Shown: positions 42,608-50,892 of the stretch, in pieces
Numbering within the stretch: the first letter of the stretch is position 1
How the letters are laid out: each line of letters begins with the position of its first letter
Source of the DNA: PRDV01 sp963710865
GTDB taxonomy: Bacteria; Babelota; Babeliae; Babelales; Babelaceae
Length of the DNA: 64,000 nt
Direction of reading: 5' to 3'
Assembly: GCA_963710865.1 (NCBI GenBank)
Contig: CAVQBR010000002.1
Span: forward strand, 806,001 to 870,000
Program-made: the position numbers and the translations under genes
Notes under the pieces: generated by a model
Told to the model about the DNA's origin: nothing
The model's input: only the letters and a program-made list of their open reading frames with translations
Databases searched by the model: none

Positions 42608-44233
42608 ATGATACAGACATTTAAAGAATTACCATTGAATGCTACTTTACAAAAAGCACTCGATGATCTTGGCTTTGTTGAGCCAACCGAAATCCAAAAG
42701 AAAGCAATACCACTTTTACTCGCTCATGACAAAGTTGATTTTCATGGTCAAGCGCAAACCGGAACCGGTAAAACTCTTGCATTTGGCATCCCACTTCTTC
42801 AGAGAATCGATGTTTCACGTCGAGTGCCGCAAGCAGTAATCGTTGCACCAACGCGTGAGCTCGCATTGCAAATTAAAGACAGTATTAATGCTCTGGCACG
42901 TCCCATGGATATTAAAATGGAAGTAATTTATGGCGGCGTGTCTATGGATGACCAGATAGCTGCCTTACGAAGAGGGTGCCATATTGTGGTTGGTACGCCT
43001 GGACGTTTAAACGACCATTTGAGACGCAAGACGCTTTCCGTTGCTGCTGCGCAAACGTTCATATTAGATGAAGCAGATATCATGCTTGAGATGGGCTTTA
43101 AAGAAGAAGTTGATGAAATATTGCGCTATGTTCCTCAAAATAGAGAAATATGGCTCTTTTCTGCAACGATAAAGCAAGGGATCTCAGATATTATGCGTAC
43201 GCATATGCGTGATCCTCTTTCTGTACGCGTGAGCAAGAAGCAGGTAGCAGTTGCAGCAACAAAGCAGTATTTCTGTGTAGTCCCTCCACGTTCTCGTATG
43301 CAAGCATTGATGCGCTTTATTGAAAGCGCTCCTGACTTTTATGGTTTTATATTTTGTCAGACGAAGATCTTAACGAGTGAAGTTGCTGAACAGCTTATTA
43401 AAAATGGCTACAATGTTGGTGCCTTGCACGGTGATATGAGTCAGGTGCAACGTAATCTCGTTATCAAAAAGTTTAAGAATCGAGAACTGACTATCTTAGT
43501 AGCGACCGATGTTGCTGCTCGAGGTATCGATGTCGCCAATCTCTCTCACGTTGTGAACTATTCGATTCCTGAGGATCATGAAAGTTATATCCATCGTATT
43601 GGTAGAACGGGGCGTGCAGGCAAAGAAGGAATCGCTATAACGTTGGTAAACAAATCTAATCTTCGCGAATTAGAGTATATTCGGCGCAAATTTAACATTA
43701 ACATCGATCCTATTGACGTTCCATCTCGCGAAACCATTGTGAAAGCTCGTTTAGAAGAAGCATCGCGCTATATTGCACAAGTGGGTGAGCATGCAACAAC
43801 TGAAGGGGCACGTGGTCCTGGTAGGGAAATTGTAGAGCTCATAACTAATTTAGGTGCAGAAGAAATACGTGCAGTGCTTGCCCGTATGTTATACGATAAG
43901 TTTTTGCGTACCGTTGATGTTGACGATGTGAGCTTTACTCCGTCACATAGGGTGCTGATGGCAGATTCGTCCCAGGAGATTTTTATCAACGTAGGGTCTG
44001 ATGATGGAGTAACACGAGATGATGTTATCGACTTGCTGGTAAAGACGGGATGTATAAAAGTAGATCAGATCCAGAAGGTTCGCGTTATTAAGCGAAGAAG
44101 CTTTATTCAGTTACCTGGCGAATGTGCTGCTCCATTAATAAATGCATTGCGCAATGCCTATTTAGGTGGGCGTCGAGCTCGGGTAAGCTTAATTACTGAA
44201 GAGCAACAGAGGCCGGATTACCGATCGAGATAA
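42608..44233 (+). CDS. DEAD-box RNA helicase, copy 1
   Basis: This 541-residue protein has the complete motif set. The Q motif lies around PTEIQKKAIP, motif I is AQTGTGKT (49-56), Ia is APTRELALQI, Ib is GTPGRLNDHL, II is LDEADIMLEMGF, III is FSATI, IV is FIFCQTKI, V is VATDVAARGID and VI is HRIGRTGRAG. The C-terminal region ends with a DbpA/CsdA-like RNA-binding fold (IFINVGSDDGVTRDDVIDLL, then RVIKRRSFIQLP). Such proteins unwind RNA in ribosome assembly and at low temperature. A closely similar paralogue is at 59963-61573. It is followed after 2 nt by the FAD oxidoreductase. Confidence 0.96.
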   Translation: MIQTFKELPLNATLQKALDDLGFVEPTEIQKKAIPLLLAHDKVDFHGQAQTGTGKTLAFGIPLLQRIDVSRRVPQAVIVAPTRELALQIKDSINALARPMDIKMEVIYGGVSMDDQIAALRRGCHIVVGTPGRLNDHLRRKTLSVAAAQTFILDEADIMLEMGFKEEVDEILRYVPQNREIWLFSATIKQGISDIMRTHMRDPLSVRVSKKQVAVAATKQYFCVVPPRSRMQALMRFIESAPDFYGFIFCQTKILTSEVAEQLIKNGYNVGALHGDMSQVQRNLVIKKFKNRELTILVATDVAARGIDVANLSHVVNYSIPEDHESYIHRIGRTGRAGKEGIAITLVNKSNLRELEYIRRKFNINIDPIDVPSRETIVKARLEEASRYIAQVGEHATTEGARGPGREIVELITNLGAEEIRAVLARMLYDKFLRTVDVDDVSFTPSHRVLMADSSQEIFINVGSDDGVTRDDVIDLLVKTGCIKVDQIQKVRVIKRRSFIQLPGECAAPLINALRNAYLGGRRARVSLITEEQQRPDYRSR

Positions 44234-44235
44234 GC

Positions 44236-45513
44236 ATGGCTCCACAAGATGTTGTTTTTTGGTATGTTCCAAAGAAAAAAGTCGTACAATTAAAGGCTGA
44301 TGTACGTGCTGATGTCGTGATTGTAGGTGGAGGTATGGCAGGAATAAGCGCTGCTCAGAGTTTTAGAAACAAAGGGTGCTCGGTTATTTTGATTGAAAAA
44401 AACCTTTGTGGATCCGGAGCGAGTGGCAAAAGTTCTGGATTTATAACACCTGACTCTGAATTTTCATTGCATCAGTTTGTGAAAAGGTATGGGAGTTCTC
44501 AAGCGCGACGATTGTGGGAATATTCGTTGTCTGGTGTCGCTCTCATTCAAAAAAATATCGAAGACTATGCACTTTCCTGTGAATATCAAAAACAGGGAAC
44601 TCTAGTTGTTGCCCTCACTGAGCAAGACTTTGCTTCTGAAATACAAGCTGAGCATCATGCACGTCTGGAGCTCGGATATAAAAGTTATCTCTATGATCGA
44701 CGTGAGCTGCCTACACTCCTTGGCTCGGATGGCTATTATGGTGGAGTGAGATACTCAGGAACGTTTGGGATCAATGGATTTCAATATCTGCAGGGTATGA
44801 TTGATATTTTACGTCAGCAAGGTGTTGCGATCTATGAAGAAACACCTGCCATTTCTATTGAAGAGAATGGTGTAAAGACTCCCTTTGGAACCATTTTAGC
44901 AGACTACATAGTGCTTTGCACTGACCGATTCACTCCTCAGCTTGGAAAATTAACGTATGATCTCTATCATGCACAAACTTCGCTGCTCCTTTCAGCTCCT
45001 TTAACTGATGCTCAACTAGCTGCATTGTTTCCTCAGGGTCCCCTTATGACATGGGATACAGATCTTATCTATCAGTACTGGCGTATTGTGGGGGATAATC
45101 GTCTCTTGCTTGGTGGTTCGACTATTCTTCAAACCTATGCCTCAAAAGCCATCCATGATAATACAACACTGTGTAAGAAACTTATGTCCTATTTTGCAGA
45201 AAAGTTTCCTCAGGTAACGCCTCAGTTTGAGTATATGTGGCCTGGATTGATAGGCGTGAGTAAAGATATTCTTCCTCTGGTGGGGAGAGATGCGGAGCAG
45301 AAGAACCTCTATTATGTGGTTGCTGCTGCTGGCCTTCCGTGGGCCGCAGCTCTCGGCTCCTATTCGGCAGATGCTCTTATCGAAAACCGTTCTGATCTGG
45401 ATGAGTATTTTAGCCCCTATAGGCCATTTACCTTTGGCCCTGCTGTTCAAAAGCTCCTTGGTACCCGTCTGACCTTTGCTTTATCCCACGTGACGAGTTT
45501 GCAGAGCTTTTAG
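44236..45513 (+). CDS. FAD-dependent amino-acid oxidase-type oxidoreductase (DAO family)
   Basis: This 425-residue protein starts 2 nt after the helicase stop. The Rossmann motif DVVIVGGGMAGISAAQSFRNKG binds the ADP part of FAD, and the next strand ends in LIEK. The family's CGSGASGKSSGFITPDSE substrate-side segment and the C-terminal YYVVAAAGLPWAAALGSYSA FAD loop are present. Relatives oxidise amines or amino acids such as glycine or gamma-glutamylputrescine; the substrate cannot be fixed. No signal peptide. Its 3' end overlaps the convergent Nudix gene by 33 nt, which is long for two real genes but both have clear domains. Confidence 0.88.
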   Translation: MAPQDVVFWYVPKKKVVQLKADVRADVVIVGGGMAGISAAQSFRNKGCSVILIEKNLCGSGASGKSSGFITPDSEFSLHQFVKRYGSSQARRLWEYSLSGVALIQKNIEDYALSCEYQKQGTLVVALTEQDFASEIQAEHHARLELGYKSYLYDRRELPTLLGSDGYYGGVRYSGTFGINGFQYLQGMIDILRQQGVAIYEETPAISIEENGVKTPFGTILADYIVLCTDRFTPQLGKLTYDLYHAQTSLLLSAPLTDAQLAALFPQGPLMTWDTDLIYQYWRIVGDNRLLLGGSTILQTYASKAIHDNTTLCKKLMSYFAEKFPQVTPQFEYMWPGLIGVSKDILPLVGRDAEQKNLYYVVAAAGLPWAAALGSYSADALIENRSDLDEYFSPYRPFTFGPAVQKLLGTRLTFALSHVTSLQSF

Positions 45514-46113
45514 GGTATCAAATACTGTTTGACTCCAGCTTTCCATCTGTGGCCTAAACGATTCACATTCTTCGAGCGTTAAGAGCTGTCCACTTTTAAG
45601 TTCTGATTTAATACTGATCTGTGATGAGTTGCCAGTAAGAAGAAGTACGCAGCCAAGGTGCACTTCCCCTACGGGGCTCGAGTCATCATTTAAGAGACCT
45701 AAGGATGAGATGGAATAGCTTCCATTATAAGAAACCTCTTCATTGAATTCTCGTTGGGCCCACTTCATTATGTCACCACTCACGAGATCTTCCTTGCGGA
45801 TATGTCCCCCAATGCCAAGAGAGTATTTATTTTTAAGACGTTGTTCTCCTGCGGTACTCTGGCGCTGCATGAGAAAGTAAGAATTATTGTGAGTAAAAAT
45901 GAGATAGGGAATAATCTGTTTATACCGAACGTCTGTTTCCATTAAGTAGCGAGGATGAAACTCTTTTTCCAGGTATACGAGCCTGCTAAAGTCTTCGATA
46001 TTGATCTGCTTCAATCCCTGCCAGCTGCCTCGGGAAAAGAGTACCGAGCGTTTGACGACCAATATAGATTCATCATGAACGGTGAGGCCCACCTTTGCCT
46101 GTTGTACATTCAT
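45481..46113 (-). CDS. Nudix-family hydrolase (COG4112-like predicted phosphoesterase)
   Basis: The start is the ATG at 46113 (210 residues), 5 nt after GGAGG; an upstream TTG at 46125 is in frame but lies on the ribosome site. The middle holds a variant Nudix box, LGIGGHIRKED then MKWAQREFNEEV, with the REx2EE core residues complete. The N-terminal half with RYKQIIPYLIFTHNNSYFLM and a TAGEQRLKNKYS segment matches a family of predicted MutT-like phosphoesterases. It would hydrolyse a nucleoside-diphosphate-linked compound; the substrate is unknown. Confidence 0.8.
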   Translation of the reverse strand: MNVQQAKVGLTVHDESILVVKRSVLFSRGSWQGLKQINIEDFSRLVYLEKEFHPRYLMETDVRYKQIIPYLIFTHNNSYFLMQRQSTAGEQRLKNKYSLGIGGHIRKEDLVSGDIMKWAQREFNEEVSYNGSYSISSLGLLNDDSSPVGEVHLGCVLLLTGNSSQISIKSELKSGQLLTLEECESFRPQMESWSQTVFDTLKALQTRHVG

Positions 46114-46269
46114 CCCATCCTCCAAAAAAATTCAATTTTTTTAACTATACTCCTTTTTAAAGATTTTGAATATCCGCGAAATCGTTTTCTTCCATGGAGT
46201 TTTAAGGAGGCTGCCTAAAAAATGTGACAAACTATTGCATAATAGAAACAAAATTGGGTATGATGATAC

Positions 46270-46275
46270 TATAAT
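46270..46275 (+). promoter_or_regulatory. -10 box for the secreted helical protein gene
   Basis: A consensus TATAAT lies 31 nt upstream of the ATG. The sequence TATAATAACAACA is repeated exactly before the decayed copy (47108), where TTGTAA (47084-47089) is 18 nt upstream. Here the -35 is not clear. Confidence 0.55.
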
Positions 46276-46305
46276 AACAACACATTTTAAAAGAAAGGAT
46301 TTCTC

Positions 46306-46920
46306 ATGGCAAAATTTTTAAATATTCTGTCCGTTGCGCTTCTTGGCATGGCTTCTGTGCAGGCTCATGAAGTAATGAAGGATCATATGATGATGAGTAA
46401 GGAAGATATGATCAATCTAGCACACAAGCTCGAAGGCAAAACAGTAACCATGAAAGCATCTGAGGTCAAAGAGTGGTTCCGACATTGTGCTCAGGCGCTT
46501 GAGTTAAAGGCTCACGCTCTCAATGACATGGGCAAACAGTTTGGTGAAAAAATAGCGCATCAGTATAAAAAAGCAGCTCGTCACGCTAAGAACTTAGCAG
46601 GTACACTTTCAACGCTTCCGGTACCTAAGGATGTGAAGAAGACTTTCACGCACGTTCCTGAATGGTTTGCTTTAAAGGCTGAAAAGATGAGACTCAAGAG
46701 CATGAAGCTTCAAAGTATTGCGCACCAGCTCAATATGCCTATGCTTACAAAAAAGGCAGAATGGTTAAAAGCAAAATCTCAAGAGATGAAGGAAGTAGCT
46801 CAGGAACTTTCTAAATCTGAAGAGATGAAGGAAGAAAAGACTGAAGAATGCGGCGTGACTGGTGCAGATTACCAGGAAGCTGACTACTCAGGAGACTACC
46901 AAGAAGCTGACTATCAATAA
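46306..46920 (+). CDS. Small secreted Lys/Met-rich helical protein with acidic Tyr-rich tail
   Basis: This 204-residue protein has a signal peptide (MAKFLNILSVALLGMASVQA). The body is almost fully helical with many Lys, Met and Ala (LAHKLEGKTVTMKASEVKEW, MKSKSQEMKEVAQELSK-like). It ends with an acidic, repeated DYQEADY motif (three partial copies). No known domain is recognised. AAGAAAGGA precedes the ATG, a good promoter is upstream and a perfect terminator follows, so it is its own highly regular transcription unit. A decayed duplicate lies just downstream. Possibly an abundant cell-envelope or secreted protein; the function is unknown. Confidence 0.85.
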   Translation: MAKFLNILSVALLGMASVQAHEVMKDHMMMSKEDMINLAHKLEGKTVTMKASEVKEWFRHCAQALELKAHALNDMGKQFGEKIAHQYKKAARHAKNLAGTLSTLPVPKDVKKTFTHVPEWFALKAEKMRLKSMKLQSIAHQLNMPMLTKKAEWLKAKSQEMKEVAQELSKSEEMKEEKTEECGVTGADYQEADYSGDYQEADYQ

Positions 46921-46937
46921 ATGTGATCAGTAGATTT

Positions 46938-46968
46938 GAGGCGGAGTAGTAATACTTCGCCTCTTTTT
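46938..46968 (+). terminator. Rho-independent terminator
   Basis: An 11-bp stem (46938-46948 with 46953-46963) has a GTAA loop and is followed by TTTTT. It ends the secreted helical protein gene. A near-identical one follows the decayed copy. Confidence 0.9.
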
Positions 46969-46974
46969 GCGTGC

Positions 46975-47070
46975 GGCTCTCAATAGAGTTCTTAAATCAA
47001 GCTCCTTGTTCTTCTAGTGCATACTAATGGCCAAAAGTTCATTGTCTATTTTTGACAAAGCTTTGATGGT
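46975..47070 (-). pseudogene. Remnant of an unknown gene, copy a
   Basis: The minus strand encodes KIDNELLAISMH, a stop, then KNKELDLRTLL. It is duplicated at 47664-47891. Together with the helical-protein gene and terminator it forms a duplicated unit. Confidence 0.5.
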
Positions 47071-47159
47071 CGAGGAAAAATTATTGTAAACTTGAGTCTG
47101 GTGATGTTATAATAACAACATATTTTAAAATTTCTCATTACAAAGTTATTATATCCAAA

Positions 47160-47622
47160 GAGATGGACCTTACACATCAACTTACAGGAAAAACATTTAT
47201 CAAGCCTAAATCGACATTATGCTGATGTGCTTGTATACAAGGCTGATGGTCTTGATAAAGCGGGCAAAGTTTTCTGCACAAATAGCTGGCGTGATAGAGG
47301 CAGCGAAACGTGCTCGTGAATTAGTAGGTCTTGTGACCCCCTCCAGTATCAGGGGATGAGAGGAAAAACTTCACCGATGTGCCAGAATGGACGAACTTAA
47401 AGGCTAAAAGACTGAGCTTCAAGGGGAATGCAGCCGAAATTATGGCAAAGCAGCCTGATATCCAAATGCTTAAAAAAGAAGCCAGAACGGTTAAAAGGTA
47501 AGGCTCAAATGATGGCTCAGGTAGCTCAGGAACTTTCTGCGGAAGAAGAAGCTCAAGAAAAGGCTGAAAAGTGCGCTGTGAATGGTGGAGATTACCAAGA
47601 AGCCGACTATCAATATGTGTAA
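47160..47622 (+). pseudogene. Decayed duplicate of the secreted helical protein gene
   Basis: Pieces in several frames match the intact gene at 46306-46920: a helical middle with AKRLKG-like segments, QVAQELSAEEEAQEKAEKC, and the tail GGDYQEADYQ ending at 47622. The signal peptide and start are lost, yet promoter (TATAAT at 47108) and terminator remain recognisable. Confidence 0.8.
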
Positions 47623-47635
47623 TCGGAAGATTTTC

Positions 47636-47665
47636 AGGCGGAGTAGTGATACTTCGCCTTTTTTT
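47636..47665 (+). terminator. Terminator retained after the decayed copy
   Basis: AGGCGGAGTA (47636-47645) pairs with TACTTCGCCT (47650-47659), GTGA loop, followed by TTTTTT. It is the duplicated counterpart of the terminator at 46938. Confidence 0.85.
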
Positions 47666-47891
47666 ACATCCGGCTTTCCACAAGAGTTCGTAAATCCAGT
47701 TCCTTGTTCTTCTGTAGATACATACTAAGGGTCAAAAGAACGCAGTCTATCTGGGCAAGACGTCTTAAAGGTATAATTGTTTTATCCCCGCCGAAAAATG
47801 CATAGTTGATCAACCTCAGAGAATTTTTGCATTGTGCTTTCCCCCTATTGTTACCCTCTTCAAGAAATACCTGAGCCCTTATTTGTATCAA
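47664..47891 (-). pseudogene. Remnant of an unknown gene, copy b
   Basis: A short open frame encodes AQIDCVLLTLSMYLQ and KNKELDLRTLVESRM, which match copy a at 46975-47070. It looks like the C-terminal part of a lost gene rather than a functional small protein. Confidence 0.45.
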
Positions 47892-48234
47892 GATCTTCTT
47901 GTGTCCGATCGGGAAACCCTTAATTAGCGTATTTGCGTTCGCCCTCTAAAGAATGAGCAAAGTTCAGTTTTGCTTGCCTCAGAGTTGGCGTAGTTTAAAG
48001 AGCGCTAGCCACTGATTGTAGAAATTTTCTTTCTTTGGCATTGCCTTGAACATCTATTTTTACAAAAAAAAGTTTACAATATATTGCTTTTGCTTGTTCG
48101 AAGTTGCTATGCTGTTTTTAAGAGTGAGAGAGTATGCTTACTAAATAGGCACTATTACTACGATCACACAAAAAAAGGTTGCCAATGGTTGGTAACGAGT
48201 AGTTTTATAAAAATCTTCTAGAGAGGAGCGAATC
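47892..48234. other. Intergenic region before the beta-helix gene
   Basis: About 340 nt. A GAGAGGAG ribosome site sits just before the ATG at 48235. No clear promoter boxes or genes are seen. Confidence 0.45.
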
Positions 48235-49005
48235 ATGGAAAAATTTGTACGTTTTTTTGCTATTGCAAGCTTATTGAGTAGTGCGGCAGCTCAAGCAATT
48301 GAGTGCCCTCAAAATCCTAATGCAAATCAGCAGCCTCCGTTTACCGCAGCTTGCTGTAACACAGGGGTAGGTACCGGCGGCAATCTCATTGCTTTTAACA
48401 CAGGTAATGGGGTAGATATCCGCAATATGTCTGCTAATAATCTTGTTACAGACAATTGTATTCTCAACAACCGACTTAATGGTGTCGAAGTTGAAATACG
48501 TTCTGCAAATAATGTTATTCAAGACAATACTATCTCAGGAAACGGAGATAACGGTGTTCTTGTAACTTCTAGAGCAGTAGGTACTGTAGTACAAGACAAT
48601 ACAATTACCAATAATGCAGATGAAGGTGTTAAAGTAGTACGTGCTTTAGCTACCGTTGTGGTTGCAAATACTATTAAGAACAATAAGAGCGGTATAGATG
48701 TGATTTGCAGATCAAGCGATACACTTGTTTCTGGCAATACTGTTACTCAAAATGGTACAGGTGTTATATTAGCTGGATCATCACAAGATACGACGGTTTC
48801 TCTCAATGAAATTACGAGAAACACGTGTACTGGACTTGATATAAAAAACTCTTCCTTCAATACCATTCAAGATAATACTATTGAGAACAATGGTGGTTGT
48901 GGCGTTACCGAAAAAGGTTCGTCTTCTAATAATGTATTTGAAGGCAACACCATTCGTAGAAATAATGCAGAAGGCTCTTGCAAGAATGAAGCAAAAGTAG
49001 CATAA
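48235..49005 (+). CDS. Secreted right-handed beta-helix repeat protein (PbH1/NosD-like)
   Basis: This 256-residue protein has a signal peptide (MEKFVRFFAIASLLSSAAAQA). It is followed by about nine 22-24 residue coils with the pattern N-x-I-x-x-N and G-V-x-V: for example DNTISGNGDNGVLV, TITNNADEGVKVV, TIKNNKSGIDV, TVTQNGTGVIL and TIENNGGCGVTEKG. Such coils stack into a parallel beta helix, found in surface adhesins, pectate-lyase relatives and periplasmic proteins. No catalytic motif is clear. Cys residues are unusually frequent (CPQNP, CCNTG, CILNN, CTGLD), so disulfides are likely. Strong hairpins and a terminator follow. A fragment of a second copy lies at 50725-50850. Confidence 0.85.
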   Translation: MEKFVRFFAIASLLSSAAAQAIECPQNPNANQQPPFTAACCNTGVGTGGNLIAFNTGNGVDIRNMSANNLVTDNCILNNRLNGVEVEIRSANNVIQDNTISGNGDNGVLVTSRAVGTVVQDNTITNNADEGVKVVRALATVVVANTIKNNKSGIDVICRSSDTLVSGNTVTQNGTGVILAGSSQDTTVSLNEITRNTCTGLDIKNSSFNTIQDNTIENNGGCGVTEKGSSSNNVFEGNTIRRNNAEGSCKNEAKVA

Positions 49006-49039
49006 GCATTTTCGTGGATCCTTCTCTCGGGCCAATATA

Positions 49040-49084
49040 CGAGCTTCCTGTATCACCTCTCATCAGGTGGTACAGGCGGACTCG
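49040..49084 (+). other. Long perfect-type hairpin in the 3' region of the beta-helix gene
   Basis: CCTGTATCACCT (49047-49058) pairs with AGGTGGTACAGG (49065-49076), 12 bp with one G-T pair and a 6-nt loop. CGAG (49040-49043) and CTCG (49081-49084) extend it outside. No T tract follows, so it is not a standard terminator. Confidence 0.6.
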
Positions 49085-49139
49085 AGGGAGTCTAATCGGT
49101 CTAGGATGTAAGATACACATACCAATTAATAATGATGTG

Positions 49140-49178
49140 CGTACCCTTCTTTAGTGAAAAGGTGGGTACGTTTTGTTT
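49140..49178 (+). terminator. Rho-independent terminator of the beta-helix gene
   Basis: CGTACCC (49140-49146) pairs with GGGTACG (49164-49170), with CTTT and AAAG pairing inside, followed by TTTTGTTTT. Confidence 0.8.
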
Positions 49179-49214
49179 TGAAAGGCTCGTCCGCTGAAAG
49201 AGCAGCATTTGCAA

Positions 49215-50531
49215 TTATTTTGAGCCCATGTGCTTAATAAACTTTGATATCCGTTCAATGAGGTGTGTTTTTTGAATGCCCCAGGCAAGTGAGCCTGCGC
49301 CTACTACGAATACTGCCCACTTGAACATAGGAAGAAATCCTGAATGCCAATGATACATTTTTCCATTTTCAGATAATAAACTGTGCTTTTTATCAGCGGC
49401 TTCCTGAAGCATTTGGCATATCTTAGCATGGCGTTCGGTTGCAACAGATAGGGGTGTTCGCCCGTCATCGGTAGCCCTATGTACATCTGCACCAGCTTGT
49501 AGAAGACTTTTGACTATCTCAGCGTGGCCCTTCTGGGCTGCAGCAAATAAGGGTGTCTGTCCTTTATTTGTTGCCGCATGTACATCTGCTCCAGCTTCCA
49601 AGAGCATTTGAACTATCTGGGTTTTGCCACAAAAGGCTGCGGCATAGAGGGGTGTCCAAGAACCATCGATTTCCCTTTGTCCCCTTGAGTCAGTCAGATC
49701 GGCCATTCTCTGGGCTGCACTATTGGTAGGCTTATGTACATCTGCACCTGCTGCCAAGAGTATTGAAATCACATCAGCATGGCCTCTTTCAGCTGCGGCA
49801 AATAAGGGTGTTTCTCCATTGTTTTTTGCCTTATGTACATCTGCTCCAGCTGCCAGAAGTATTTGAACGATCTGGGTTTTCCCGCAAAAGGCTGCAGCAA
49901 ACAAGGATGTCTCTCCATAAGCATTAGTGTGATGAATGTCAGAGCCACCGTTTACGAGTTTTTGGATTATCTCAACATGGCCTCTTTCAGCTGCGGCAAA
50001 TAAGGGTGTTTCTCCGCTGTTTGTTGCTTTATGTACATCTGCTCCAACTCTCAAGAGCATTTGAACTATCTGGGTGTGGCCGCACAAGGCTGCGGCATAG
50101 AGGGGTGTCAATCCAATGTTGCTAGCCCCATTTACATCAGCCTTAGCTGCTAAAAGGCTTTGAACTATCTCATTGGAGCCACTAAAGGCTGCAGCATATA
50201 AGAGAGTCTGTCCATAATCATCAACAGAGTCTATCTGTACGTTTTTTTCACTCAGTAGAGACAAAAACAGCTTGTTTAGACGACTTCGAGCTGCAAAATG
50301 CATGTGAGTTCCTCCAAATCGATGCTGAACTGTTTCAAGTAAATAGCGTAGGATATAAGAGTTTGTTAGATCCGTAGGAAGGGAAGAAAGGCGGCTCCTA
50401 CTATCATCGAAATTCTGTAAATGCTCATGAAAGGTATCCTGTGACATTACTTCAACTGACTGTGACATCCCTTCAACTGATTTATAAGCTAGGAGTTGTG
50501 CCACGACAAGTAAGATAATTTTTTTGTTCAT
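49215..50531 (-). CDS. Ankyrin-repeat protein with C-terminal membrane helix
   Basis: This 438-residue protein has a signal peptide (MNKKIILLVVAQLLAYKSVEG). Nine or so ankyrin repeats cover about 75-385. Several are nearly identical, for example GETPLFAAAERGHVEIIQKL and GETPLFAAAERGHADVISIL, or TPLYAAAFCGKTQIVQMLLE and TSLFAAAFCGKTQIVQILLA. Such identity points to recent duplication within the gene. The end holds a hydrophobic helix (FKWAVFVVGAGSLAWGI) followed by a basic tail, so the protein may be anchored with the repeats outside the membrane. A TATAAT lies about 22 nt upstream of the ATG on the minus strand. Confidence 0.92.
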   Translation of the reverse strand: MNKKIILLVVAQLLAYKSVEGMSQSVEVMSQDTFHEHLQNFDDSRSRLSSLPTDLTNSYILRYLLETVQHRFGGTHMHFAARSRLNKLFLSLLSEKNVQIDSVDDYGQTLLYAAAFSGSNEIVQSLLAAKADVNGASNIGLTPLYAAALCGHTQIVQMLLRVGADVHKATNSGETPLFAAAERGHVEIIQKLVNGGSDIHHTNAYGETSLFAAAFCGKTQIVQILLAAGADVHKAKNNGETPLFAAAERGHADVISILLAAGADVHKPTNSAAQRMADLTDSRGQREIDGSWTPLYAAAFCGKTQIVQMLLEAGADVHAATNKGQTPLFAAAQKGHAEIVKSLLQAGADVHRATDDGRTPLSVATERHAKICQMLQEAADKKHSLLSENGKMYHWHSGFLPMFKWAVFVVGAGSLAWGIQKTHLIERISKFIKHMGSK

Positions 50532-50636
50532 AGGGGAAATCCTTTTTAATTTATTATATCAGTATGAAACAAGAGTAAGTTTATTTTCGTGGCACCCCAT
50601 TGTCAAGTTTTGATTACTGCTATAGTTTCAGGAGTT

Positions 50637-50712
50637 GAGTCTGAAGCTGAACGGATTACGGAAATGCCCAGCTTTTTCCAGTCAGTATCAAACAAAGCTC
50701 TGCCTTTAATTG
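50637..50712 (-). pseudogene. Fragment: C-terminus of a transaldolase-like gene
   Basis: The minus strand encodes KGRALFDTDWKKLGIS, matching KGRALFDTDWKKLDIG at the end of the intact transaldolase 180 nt away. It then continues VIRSASDSTPETI, which the intact gene lacks. It is about three-quarters identical in DNA, so an older duplication. Confidence 0.65.
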
Positions 50713-50724
50713 TTACTTGTTTTC

Positions 50725-50850
50725 GGGCAATACTGTTTACTCAAATGGTACAGGTGGTGTTATATTAGCAAGTAGATACGACGGTTTCTCTCAATGAAAT
50801 TACGAGAAACACGTCTACTGGACTTGATATAAAAAACTCTTCCTTATTGT
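50725..50850 (+). pseudogene. Fragment of a second beta-helix gene
   Basis: About 120 nt match 48738-48865 of the beta-helix gene almost exactly, including the segment coding TVSLNEITRNT and GLDIKNSS. A small deletion breaks the frame. It directly joins the transaldolase fragment, forming a mosaic junction. Confidence 0.75.
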
Positions 50851-50892
50851 CAATTTGTGGATTACAATTGTGGTTTGAGTCAGCTTGATTCG

